In this document: positions 45,499 through 53,748 of the stretch, piece after piece
How the letters are laid out: each line of letters starts with the position of its first letter
How positions within the stretch are numbered: the stretch's first letter is position 1
Assembly: GCA_023423835.1 (NCBI GenBank)
Contig: JAFAEW010000067.1
Location: forward strand, 4,896 to 68,895
Source of the DNA: Bacteroidota bacterium
GTDB lineage: Bacteria > Bacteroidota > Bacteroidia > Chitinophagales > Chitinophagaceae
Reading direction: 5' to 3'
Length of the DNA: 64,000 nucleotides
Position numbers and translations under genes: made by a program
The notes under the pieces: generated by a model
Seen by the model: only the letters and a program-made list of their open reading frames with translations
Database searches by the model: none
Told to the model about the DNA's origin: nothing

Positions 45499-46848
45499 TC
45501 ATCTTTCGGGTTCCGGTAACACGGGCAAACTTTCATTACCATCGGCGGAAACGGATTGAACGGCGAAAAAATAGTTGTCTTTAGAAAAGGGCAGCGTGAT
45601 GAACAGGTTACGCGTGAAAAACTTTTTGGTCCAAACAGCGGAAGCGGTTGGACGAAGCAATACATAATAACCTGAAACATTATTGAATTGCGGACTATTC
45701 CAATGAAGTTTGGTTTCGTTTGACAATTCCTTCACTTCAATTTTTACCCCGGTTGGAGGACCGGGTGATTTGGCGAGATTGGAAAGCGTGGACAGGTTTA
45801 CGGCCGTATTTTTCCGGAGGTATTCAAAATCGATGTATTCGATCTCGTCTCCATAATTGATTCCGTTTTCAGTTCTGATGTCCTGGTGCTGGCGGGTAAA
45901 ATTTTCGTTCATTTCCGTGAGCCGTACTGCCGTGAATCCGTTTTTTAAAAAAGGTAAATGGTCGCCTCCACGCAAAAAGCGATCGGGGCGATATTCCAGT
46001 ATCACTTCAAGATGATCTACGTATCTTTCGCCGGTTTCCTTGATGTATCTCGCCAGTTGCCGGGAAGGATTATCGTTTTCCCATCCCATGGAAATGATCT
46101 TTTTTATTTGTTTTTCCGTTTCAAATTGCGGAATGCCCTCACTGAAAACCCGCAGTTGGGTATTGTTGATGATGTTGGTTTCATTGCTGTTATTACTTCC
46201 GATGATGTCGTTGTTAAGCATTGCCGCAAGGTTCCAGTTTTCTTTTTTCGCTCTTTCGGCCAGAAAGCTGCTTCCCAACAGACCTTGTTCTTCGCCCGAA
46301 ACAGCAACAAAAATCACCGTCGCGGGAAAGCCGTGGCTGCTCATAATCCTCGCAGATTCCATTACAGCTGCCACTCCGCTTGCATCGTCATTTGCGCCCG
46401 GAGCAAAGCCGGTGCTGTCCATAACATCAGATCTCCGGCTGTCCAGGTGCCCGCTGACGAGAAAAATCCTGTTGTCATCCGGATTTTGTCCTTTCAAAAC
46501 GCCCATCACGTTCCCAAGCACTACTTTCCGGTCCACTCTTTTCCCATCCGGTTGAAGGGTAACCGTATCGATAAAAGCAGTCATCCTTCCATTTGATTGC
46601 CGGCCAAATTCTTCAAATTTTTCCAAAACATACTCGCGGGCCGCGCCGATTCCTTTTTTAGCATCGGTTTGTGAACTCAACGTATTTCTTGTATGAAAGG
46701 AAACCAGGGTAGAAATATAACTTCTTAGAGAATCCGGTGATACTTCCGCAACCATTTTCTCTATCTCCGGATCGCGATGAATAATCGTCTGAGCCGAAGA
46801 AATGGCGTAAGACAGGAGGAAAGTGAAAACAAGAGGGAAGTGCTTCAT
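45499..46848 (-). CDS. Exported M28-family zinc metallopeptidase with FnIII-like tail
   Basis: 449 residues from the ATG at 46848, where a signal peptide starts (MKHFPLVFTFLLSYAISSAQ). The open frame continues 134 codons upstream only because it runs through the 82-bp repeat array. Zinc ligands and catalytic residues of M28 are visible: His134 and Asp136 (GHLDSR), Asp154 (GANDDASG), Glu186/Glu187 (SGEEQG), Asp214 (NNDIIG) and a late His (DHLPFLKNG). The C-terminal 90 residues look like a fibronectin-III domain (PPTGVKIEVKELS). Predicted aminopeptidase or carboxypeptidase in the periplasm or on the surface. Confidence 0.9.
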   Translation of the reverse strand: MKHFPLVFTFLLSYAISSAQTIIHRDPEIEKMVAEVSPDSLRSYISTLVSFHTRNTLSSQTDAKKGIGAAREYVLEKFEEFGRQSNGRMTAFIDTVTLQPDGKRVDRKVVLGNVMGVLKGQNPDDNRIFLVSGHLDSRRSDVMDSTGFAPGANDDASGVAAVMESARIMSSHGFPATVIFVAVSGEEQGLLGSSFLAERAKKENWNLAAMLNNDIIGSNNSNETNIINNTQLRVFSEGIPQFETEKQIKKIISMGWENDNPSRQLARYIKETGERYVDHLEVILEYRPDRFLRGGDHLPFLKNGFTAVRLTEMNENFTRQHQDIRTENGINYGDEIEYIDFEYLRKNTAVNLSTLSNLAKSPGPPTGVKIEVKELSNETKLHWNSPQFNNVSGYYVLLRPTASAVWTKKFFTRNLFITLPFSKDNYFFAVQSVSADGNESLPVLPEPER

Positions 46849-46904
46849 AATGGGGAAATTGAATGGGTAATTTATGAAAAGTTGTCGAACTTTCATTCTA
46901 TTTG

Positions 46905-47352
46905 CCGTGATCTGCGGGAGAATATTGTTTCCCGCTGATTTCGCTGAGTAACGCAGAAAAGAATCAGGGAAACATCCGCGAAAATCCGCGTGATCTGCGG
47001 GACAATTGGTTTCCCGCTGATTTCGCTGCGTAACGCAGAAAAGAATGAGAAAAATATCAGCGAAAATTTGTGATCTGCGGGAGAATTTGGTTTCCCGCTG
47101 ATTTCGCTTAGTAACGCAGAAAAGAACCATGAAGACATCCGCGAAAATTTGTGATCTGCGGGAGAATTTAGTTTCCCGCTGATTTCGCTTAGTAACGCAG
47201 AAAAGAATCAGGAAATATATCCGCGAAAATCCGCGTGATCTGCGGGACAATTGGTTTCCCGCTGATTTCGCTGCGTAACGCAGAAAAGAATGAGAAAAAT
47301 ATCAGCGAAAATCTGCGTAATCTGCGGGAGAATTTAGTTTCCCGCTGATTGC
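46905..47352 (-). repeat. Tandem array of six 82-bp units with internal hairpins
   Basis: TGATCTGCGGG (TAATCTGCGGG in the last) recurs at 46908, 46991, 47071, 47152, 47236 and 47318, spacing 80-84 bp. Each unit holds GCGGGA...TCCCGC and a TTTCGCT..GTAACGCAGAAA segment. Units 2-3 and 5-6 are nearly identical over about 95 bp, with 245 bp between them, showing duplication of a block of three. It lies between the M28 peptidase and PBP1A genes. Frames through it stay open in several phases. Confidence 0.92.
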
Positions 47353-47360
47353 CGCTACTT

Positions 47361-49757
47361 TCATTCTACCCCTTTCTTTGGCATCACTGCTTTGGGTTGT
47401 GGTTGCGGTTCATTTTCCTTTCTCTCTTTATTTTTTTGACCGCCTGGCAGCCTGGACGTGTCTTTTTCAACCGGTTGGATATCTGCAGGTGCGATGTCTT
47501 CGGGCGAAATCACGGCAGGGTTGTCATAAATTCCATAATCTTCGGCATTTCCATTTCCTACATCTTCTCCTTCGGCGCCTAATTGTGCGGGCACGCTGTT
47601 TATCCAATCATAATTGATATCATGTTGCATTACATCAGGCTTGGTAAAGGTGGAAGATCCATCAATGGGGAGGTTTTTATCTGCAGCCACCTTATCATAG
47701 AAGTAAGCCCAGATGGGAAGTGCCGCCGCCGATCCCTGGCCGTTTGCCGTAGTGCTGAACCGGACAAAGCGGTCATCGCAGCCCGTCCATACACCGCAGA
47801 GCAATTGAGGCGTAAAACCCATAAACCAGGCATCGCTGTTATCGTTGGTGGTGCCGGTTTTGCCGGCAATTTCTCCTTTCACCCCATAATTCCAGATCCT
47901 TCTGCCGGTTCCATATTGTACAACCCCCTGCATCATGTTGGTAACCGAATAGGCCGTAACATCACTCAATACCTCCTTCCGCTGGGGAACAAAAGTCTGT
48001 AAAACATTTCCGTTTTTATCTTCGATTCTGGTGATATACATCGGCTTTACATTAAAACCTCTGCCAGGAAACATACTGTAGGCACCCATCATTTCAAAAA
48101 GCGATATTTCACAGGCTCCTAGGGCAATAGAGGGATAAGCCGGAACCGGAGAGCTGACATCGGCCATCCGCAGAAAGTCTACAAATCGCTTTGCCCCTTC
48201 CTGACCTCTTCCCAGTTGCTGCATAATGTAGGCCGTGGCACAGTTGCGCGACAAGGCTAGTGCTTCCGACATCGGCATAGATTGCCCGGTACAGGTAGTG
48301 CTCGTTGCCGGCACCAGACCGAAACTTCCAAAGCTCTGCTGCACATCCTCAACCGTAGTATTGGGTGTGAAGCCTGCATCTTCAATAGCCAGGCTATACA
48401 AAAGTGGTTTAATGGTAGATCCCACCTGCCTTTTTGTATTCACATTGACGTGGTCAAATTTATAGGTCTTGAAGTCAATTCCACCTACCCAGGCTTTTAC
48501 CTGTCCGCTCAACGGATCCATCGCCATAAAACCTGCCTGAAGCATCTGCCGGCTGTACTTAATAGAATCATAAGGGGTCATTACCGTATCAACAGAACGC
48601 TTATCGTTCCAGGCAAAGACTTTCATTCTCGTCTTCACAAAAAACGATTTTTTGATCTCTTCTTCGGAAACCTTTTCCTTCTTCATATTTTTCCAGCGGT
48701 CACTCAGTTTCATCTGCGCTTCCAGTACATTTTCATGTCCCTTCCAGACGCTTCCGTTTCTAATATTGCTTTGCGAATTCAAAACTTTCTGGTTGTACGC
48801 CATATGTTTTGCAACGGCTTCCTCGGCATATAACTGCATACGCGGATTGATGGTGGTATAAATCTTCAATCCGTCCATATAGAGATTATAATTATCTCCA
48901 TCGGCTTTTTTGTGATCGCGACACCATTTTTTCAATTCTTCACCCAACACCATCCTGAAATAGGGTGCGAGACCGGTGGTTTGATCGAGCTTTTTATAAT
49001 TTAGTTGAATCGGTTTCTGCTTATTGGCATCGGCCTGTTCTTTCGAAATATACGCATTCCGCTGCATTCTGTCCAATACCAGGTTTCGCCGGTCGATAGC
49101 CCTCTTTGGATACAACCGCGGATTATAGGCAGTTGGCGCATTCACCATCCCCACCAAAACGGCTGCTTCTTCAAGGTTCAGCCGGTCGGGTTCTTTGGAA
49201 AAAAAAGTTTTGGAAGCATTTCTGATACCATATACGTTATCGCTGAAAGCTACGGTATTGAGATAGATCGTGAGGATTTCGTTTTTGGTAAAATTCCTTT
49301 CCAGCTTAACGGCAATGATCGATTCTTTGATCTTTTGAATGATACGCATCAGAATATTGTTGCTCGGATCATCGGTAAACAGATTTTTCGCCGTTTGCAT
49401 GGTAATCGTACTCGCTCCACCCTGTGAACCCAATGAGCTGACGGCCCGGGCCAGCGACCGCGGATCGATTCCACTGTGATCATAAAACCGTTCATCTTCC
49501 GTTGCCACAAGGGCATTGATAACGTTTTTGCTAATGTCTTTATACTCCACATTCACGCGGTCTTCCAGATAATATTTACCCATCAGCGTACCATCGTCGG
49601 CATACACCTGGCTGCTTTGCGAACTGGAAGGATTGCGAAGCGCTTCAAGAGAGGGCATTTTTCCGAAGGCACCAATATCGGCCAATACGATCACCAAAAC
49701 GCCGACTATGAAGGCAGCAATAAATAAACGCCAAAGAATTCGAACGGATTTTTTCAT
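47361..49757 (-). CDS. Penicillin-binding protein 1A (glycosyltransferase/transpeptidase)
   Basis: Polymerises and cross-links peptidoglycan. 798 residues: cytoplasmic tail and one transmembrane helix (about 10-28), GT51 domain with the catalytic Glu87 (ATEDERFYDHSGID), GASTITMQTAKNL and KLERNFTKNEILTIYLN, then the transpeptidase domain with SxxK (GSTIKP), SxN (LSRNCATAY) and KTGT (GKTGTTNDNSDAW). The C-terminal tail is Pro/Gln/Lys-rich and disordered. Its own promoter overlaps the 3' end of the next gene. Confidence 0.95.
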   Translation of the reverse strand: MKKSVRILWRLFIAAFIVGVLVIVLADIGAFGKMPSLEALRNPSSSQSSQVYADDGTLMGKYYLEDRVNVEYKDISKNVINALVATEDERFYDHSGIDPRSLARAVSSLGSQGGASTITMQTAKNLFTDDPSNNILMRIIQKIKESIIAVKLERNFTKNEILTIYLNTVAFSDNVYGIRNASKTFFSKEPDRLNLEEAAVLVGMVNAPTAYNPRLYPKRAIDRRNLVLDRMQRNAYISKEQADANKQKPIQLNYKKLDQTTGLAPYFRMVLGEELKKWCRDHKKADGDNYNLYMDGLKIYTTINPRMQLYAEEAVAKHMAYNQKVLNSQSNIRNGSVWKGHENVLEAQMKLSDRWKNMKKEKVSEEEIKKSFFVKTRMKVFAWNDKRSVDTVMTPYDSIKYSRQMLQAGFMAMDPLSGQVKAWVGGIDFKTYKFDHVNVNTKRQVGSTIKPLLYSLAIEDAGFTPNTTVEDVQQSFGSFGLVPATSTTCTGQSMPMSEALALSRNCATAYIMQQLGRGQEGAKRFVDFLRMADVSSPVPAYPSIALGACEISLFEMMGAYSMFPGRGFNVKPMYITRIEDKNGNVLQTFVPQRKEVLSDVTAYSVTNMMQGVVQYGTGRRIWNYGVKGEIAGKTGTTNDNSDAWFMGFTPQLLCGVWTGCDDRFVRFSTTANGQGSAAALPIWAYFYDKVAADKNLPIDGSSTFTKPDVMQHDINYDWINSVPAQLGAEGEDVGNGNAEDYGIYDNPAVISPEDIAPADIQPVEKDTSRLPGGQKNKERKENEPQPQPKAVMPKKGVE

Positions 49758-49811
49758 TGATGAAACCGCAATTTATAGCTTTTTAATAAGGAGCACACTA
49801 CTTAAAACCAT

Positions 49812-49841
49812 CAAACGTATAAATTAAGATATTTCTTACAA
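49812..49841 (-). promoter_or_regulatory. Promoter of the PBP1A gene
   Basis: Minus strand: TTG (49841-49839), 19 bp, TACGTTTG (49819-49812). Excellent fit to the Bacteroidota consensus, 54 bp before the ATG. Confidence 0.6.
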
Positions 49842-51137
49842 TTTATTCCCGTCTCCTTTCTTTGGATTTTTTTTAGGTTGAAACCGCGGCTGTCCGCCAG
49901 ACCTGTCTTCCTTCCTGACCTCACGTTTCCCCTGGCTCTCCTGTTGATTGCTTTTATTTTGAGGTGAAGGTTTCTGCGGTTTTTTAAAGTCTGTTTTTTT
50001 TGTGGCTGCCGTCTGTTCTCTTTTGCCTTTCTCCCTTATTTTTTTGCTTGTCTTTTCTAAAGTTTTAAGGCTGATTTGTCCTACCACATCCACAAATACG
50101 TGCTCTTTCTCGATTTCCTTTCCCAATGCAAGATCTACCGGTTGCAATTCTTCCACCCTTTGTCCTGCCGCATTAAGGCGTAGAATTTCCTTTACCCGTT
50201 GGATAGTAAGCGGAAAATGTTTGGTGCTTTCAGGGAAAGAATACCACATCAGATTTTTGAATATGTCCTTTTTTATCAAAATCGCATTGCCCTTTGTGGT
50301 CAGCAATGTGTCTGCATTGTCAGGAAAATTTTGCAGGGCATCAAGGTAAGTATCGAGTTCATAATTCAAACAGCATTTCAGCCTTCCGCATTGACCGCTC
50401 AATTTTACCTGGTTGATAGAGAGATTCTGATAACGCGCAGCCGTAGTTGTTACACTTTTAAAGTCCGTCAGCCAGGTACTGCAACAAAGTTCCCGTCCAC
50501 AGGCGCCGATTCCGCCGACTTTTCCTGCTTCCTGCCGGATGCCGATCTGTCGCATTTCGACTTTCACTTTAAACTCAGATCCAAGTAGTTTAATAAGTTC
50601 CCTGAAATCTACCCGGTCATCGGCCGTATAATAAAAGGTGGCTTTCTTGCCATCTGCCTGGATTTCCACTTCACTGAGTTTCATCTCAAGATTCAGGGAA
50701 CGAATGATTACCCGACTGCGTAGCAACGCTTCTTTCTCCCGGGCCTTATTCTGCTTCAACAATTCAATATCCCGCTCGCTGCTTCTCCTCAGAATTTTCT
50801 TTATATCCGGATTGCTTTCATCTACCTTCTTCTTTTTAAGCTGCAGGCGAACGAGTTCGCCGCTGAGGCTTACTTCCCCTACGTCAAAACCGCTCACGCC
50901 TTCAACGGTTATCAGCTCTCCTTTTTCGAAATATTGTAAGGTCGGATTTCGATAAAAATCTTTACGGCTTCCGTTATTAAAACTTACTTCCACAATTTTG
51001 CAACTGCTTTCCGGATCACTGAAAGGCAAATTTGCCAGCCAGTCATGTACATTCAGGCGGTTGCACCCGCTCGTTCCGCAGGTGCCGTTGCTCTTGCATC
51101 CGTTTGGCGTTCCTGTTCCACAGGATCCACATCCCAT
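49836..51137 (-). CDS. ricT: PSP1-domain protein, RicT-like
   Basis: 433 residues. The PSP1 C-terminal domain has the cysteines of the RicT/YaaT family: GIGACGRELCCSTWL and SGQCGRLKCCLNYE. In Bacillus, RicT and partners bind [4Fe-4S] clusters and steer RNase Y. The N-terminus has a Cys-rich extension (MGCGSCGTGTPNGC...CGTSGC) common in Bacteroidota. The tail of about 70 residues is basic and disordered. Upstream of it, in the same direction, lies holB. Confidence 0.88.
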   Translation of the reverse strand: MGCGSCGTGTPNGCKSNGTCGTSGCNRLNVHDWLANLPFSDPESSCKIVEVSFNNGSRKDFYRNPTLQYFEKGELITVEGVSGFDVGEVSLSGELVRLQLKKKKVDESNPDIKKILRRSSERDIELLKQNKAREKEALLRSRVIIRSLNLEMKLSEVEIQADGKKATFYYTADDRVDFRELIKLLGSEFKVKVEMRQIGIRQEAGKVGGIGACGRELCCSTWLTDFKSVTTTAARYQNLSINQVKLSGQCGRLKCCLNYELDTYLDALQNFPDNADTLLTTKGNAILIKKDIFKNLMWYSFPESTKHFPLTIQRVKEILRLNAAGQRVEELQPVDLALGKEIEKEHVFVDVVGQISLKTLEKTSKKIREKGKREQTAATKKTDFKKPQKPSPQNKSNQQESQGKREVRKEDRSGGQPRFQPKKNPKKGDGNKL

Positions 51138-51358
51138 TGTATAATAATTTAAGATGATTAAATGTTAATGAAAAAGGAATTGGTGCAGCTCAACAGACAG
51201 GAAACAATATATTATGCTCCCGATACGGTTACTGATTTACAGATTGTGCATCGGTTTGTATATAAAGCGATCAAGTTATTATTAACACATATTGTCATAC
51301 AGGTCCATTTTAGAAAAACGTAGTTCGTTTTTTCAGCGCATCCTTCAAATCCTTTTCC

Positions 51359-52552
51359 TCAATCTGCCAAAATTAAAGTTTTATCCTGAATGATATAGTA
51401 CAATTTAATCGTGAGGGCATGAAACAATAATTTCGGATTTGCATTTCTTTCAATCTGATAAACCGCTTTGTTTATCTCCTCGATAATCACCTGGTGCTGA
51501 CTAACCGAACAGATTTTGTTTAACCGCTGCGAGAAATCCTTCTCTTTTTCGGTGGCGTTAATATTTTCCCCCAAAACCTTCATCCGGATACTCAGTTCAA
51601 TAAGATGATTGAAATATAATAACAGTTGTTTTTGTTTTTCGCGACCGGCCTTTGAAATTTCATCGATCCATTTCAATTGCGCGGCGGCCATTTTTCTGAT
51701 GATCACTTTCAGCCAATCACTTAAAACCGCTATCCAGTCATTTTCAGCGGAGCGGATTAATAGTTGCGCTTCCCGGAAGTTTCCCTCGGCAATAGCGGCA
51801 ATTTGAAGAGCCTGTTGCGGTTCTACCGTTTCATCGAGCAACAATCCCCCGGCAACTTCAGCCGCCGTGAGATGCGGAAATTTTACCAATTGACAGCGCG
51901 ACAAAATGGTTGGCAATATCAGGTCTTCATTTTCTGCCACTAAGATGAAGACCGTATTTTCAGGTGGCTCTTCAATGAGTTTAAGCAGCTTGTTGCCCGA
52001 TTTTCCCAAAAACTCAGGCATCCACATGACCAAAACCTTGTATTCACTTTCAAAACTCTTGAGGCTGAGCTTGTGCATGATTTCCATACATTCTTCGGCC
52101 GTAATATTTCCCTGCCTGTTTTCAGCGCCTATAAATTGCAGCCAATCGTAAGCATTTCCATAAGGATTTTTGGAAATGAAATTCCGCCATTCCCTGATAT
52201 AATCGGTACTGATTGGCTTATCGCCTGATTTTTTTGGAATTACAGGATACGAAAAATGAATGTCGGGATGCATCAGCTCATTTGCTTTCTTAAATGCCGG
52301 CTGCTGTTTCATCCACTCGTCAATCGTTGCAAGGGAATCAGGAAAGGGAAGAGAGTCGCCTTCAAATAATCCGCCCGGCTTTTCCTGGAGGGGTAACAAA
52401 CTCACCAGCTCTGAAAAAGCGAGGGCGAGCGGCAGATTGCCCGAACCTTCTTTTCCCAAAAACAATAAGGCGTGGCTCAGGCGGTTTTGCTGAACCATTT
52501 CCAACAACTGTTGTTTCACCGTCGTTTGTCCGATAACGTCACTGAAAAGCAT
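51359..52552 (-). CDS. holB: DNA polymerase III subunit delta-prime
   Basis: Clamp-loader subunit, 397 residues, AAA+ fold. It starts MLFSDVIGQTTVKQQL. The P-loop reads GKEGSGN (33-39), lacking the Ser/Thr after Lys, as in the non-ATPase delta-prime. Sensor-type motifs SRC and the conserved IEEPPENTVFILVAEN (Walker-B region) are present. The zinc cysteine cluster usually found before HPDIHF is absent: the corresponding segment (about 60-90) has no Cys. The 51138-51358 gap to ricT has no visible gene. Confidence 0.9.
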   Translation of the reverse strand: MLFSDVIGQTTVKQQLLEMVQQNRLSHALLFLGKEGSGNLPLALAFSELVSLLPLQEKPGGLFEGDSLPFPDSLATIDEWMKQQPAFKKANELMHPDIHFSYPVIPKKSGDKPISTDYIREWRNFISKNPYGNAYDWLQFIGAENRQGNITAEECMEIMHKLSLKSFESEYKVLVMWMPEFLGKSGNKLLKLIEEPPENTVFILVAENEDLILPTILSRCQLVKFPHLTAAEVAGGLLLDETVEPQQALQIAAIAEGNFREAQLLIRSAENDWIAVLSDWLKVIIRKMAAAQLKWIDEISKAGREKQKQLLLYFNHLIELSIRMKVLGENINATEKEKDFSQRLNKICSVSQHQVIIEEINKAVYQIERNANPKLLFHALTIKLYYIIQDKTLILAD

Positions 52553-52600
52553 GCAGCGAAGTAAACGAATTGTGGTTGAAAAACGATTGACCCGCAGTTA

Positions 52601-53164
52601 TCAATTCAAATATTTCAAAATTTCATCGCTTTCCGGCGTCACCTTACTGTCGAAGTGTGCCAGCAGGTTTCCGTTTTCATCGAGGAGGAATTTGTTGAAA
52701 TTCCAGCTAATGGTGGCATCCAATACGCCGTTTTCGGATTTATTGCACAGATATTTGAATATGGGAGTGGCATCCGGTCCTTTTACATCTACTCTTGTTG
52801 TGAGCGGAAAAGTCACGCCATAATTCTTTTTGCAGAAGTTGCTGATATCTGCATTGTCTTCAAATTCCTGTCCGCCGAAATTGTCGGAAGGAAAACCGAT
52901 GACAACGAGTTTGTCTTTATATTTCTCGTAAAGATTTTCCAGTCCTTCATACTGGGGTGTATAACCGCATTTTGAAGCAGTATTTACGATCAGTATCTTT
53001 TTCCCTTTAAATTTCGAAAAATCGATCGTGCTTCCGTCGAGGGCCGGCACTTTAAAATCATAAATGGAATTTTTTAATGTGGATGCTGTATTCATGTCAA
53101 CAGATTTAGCAGGATTTAAAAATAAAAATCCTGATGCAAAAATGGTAAACAATAGTGTGTTCAT
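52601..53164 (-). CDS. Exported glutathione-peroxidase-family thiol peroxidase
   Basis: 187 residues: signal peptide (about 1-22), then the GPx fold. The peroxidatic residue is Cys66 in NTASKCGYTPQY, with GFPSDNFGGQEF (Gln) and ISWNFNKFLLDE (Trp and Asn), the catalytic tetrad. Cys rather than Sec, and a second Cys in NFCKKNYG, suggest a thioredoxin-dependent enzyme. Reduces hydroperoxides in the periplasm. The DsbD-type system at 4.9-7.3 kb is a possible source of reductant. It has a TATCTTTG promoter box. Confidence 0.93.
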   Translation of the reverse strand: MNTLLFTIFASGFLFLNPAKSVDMNTASTLKNSIYDFKVPALDGSTIDFSKFKGKKILIVNTASKCGYTPQYEGLENLYEKYKDKLVVIGFPSDNFGGQEFEDNADISNFCKKNYGVTFPLTTRVDVKGPDATPIFKYLCNKSENGVLDATISWNFNKFLLDENGNLLAHFDSKVTPESDEILKYLN

Positions 53165-53182
53165 ACCTGTAGGTTAAGCACA

Positions 53183-53190
53183 CAAAGATA
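53183..53190 (-). promoter_or_regulatory. Putative -7 box of the GPx gene (TATCTTTG)
   Basis: TAnnTTTG match on the minus strand, 18 bp before the ATG at 53164. Confidence 0.45.
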
Positions 53191-53673
53191 CAAAATGCTC
53201 CCTTTAGGCCGGCGTTCTGTTTTTACAACATTATTAAAAAAATTATTTTTTTCTTAAAAAAATGTTAGCTTTAAACTCTAATTAATTCTTCATGAAAAAG
53301 CATCCTGCTTTTTGCCCTTCCCACCGCTGGCTTTTAAGTGAACTGCAGTGGAGCCATCATATTTAATCGTTTCAGTTATTTTCTTCTGCGTACAGGATTA
53401 AAGCTGCTTCAGGCTTTAGTCAATTGCATTATTGCTAAAACGGTTTTTAATTGGGAAAAAATGAAACGAAACATACTCTTAATTCTTAAAGAGCGCACCC
53501 TTATTATCTCTGTCTCCAACCGGGAAACGCACGGCTCTGATTTTAAAATTGTAAATCTTGACAACAGGCAAAAGGCATTTCACATGGTAGAGATTTTGAA
53601 AAACCCGTCACCTTAATACTTTTTTAGCAATCATTTTTCTTAGGAATATTTAATAACAAAAAAAATTGTAAAC
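53191..53673. other. AT-rich gap with small possible frames
   Basis: About 480 bp between the GPx gene and the NHL-protein gene. A hairpin of AAAAAGCA and TGCTTTTT lies at 53295-53313. Two small open frames can be read on the plus strand: 24 codons from 53292 and 51 codons from 53461 to 53616 (MKRNILLILKERTLIISV...). Neither has a recognisable product or good ribosome site, and I would not call them genes without more evidence. Confidence 0.4.
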
Positions 53674-53748
53674 ATGAAAAAGATGTACCCGATACCATTA
53701 ATGGTATTTTCAGTCCTTCTTTCGTTACAAACTTTTGCACAGTTGTAG
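53674..53748 (+). pseudogene. Orphaned signal peptide of the NHL-repeat protein, ending at TAG
   Basis: ATG at 53674 starts a typical signal peptide (MKKMYPIP, hydrophobic core, ending QTFAQL), which meets TAG at 53746-53748. The mature protein continues in the next reading frame from about 53744. Removing one base near the TTG at 53743-53745 would join AQ directly to CSVAIVGGG. So this is the true 5' end of the gene at 53735-55711, disconnected by a one-base shift. Confidence 0.75.

Noticed and set aside
45958..46596. 212-codon plus-strand open frame
   Set aside because: It lies entirely antisense to the M28 peptidase, whose metal ligands are all visible on the other strand.
46905..47352. 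CRISPR array
   Set aside because: The whole unit repeats; there are no short constant repeats separated by unique spacers, and no cas genes. The same applies to 40021-40590 and 57901-58192.
53338..53616. 92-codon plus-strand open frame before the NHL gene
   Set aside because: No ribosome site, odd composition and no recognisable domain. The shorter frame from 53461 is mentioned only as a possibility.
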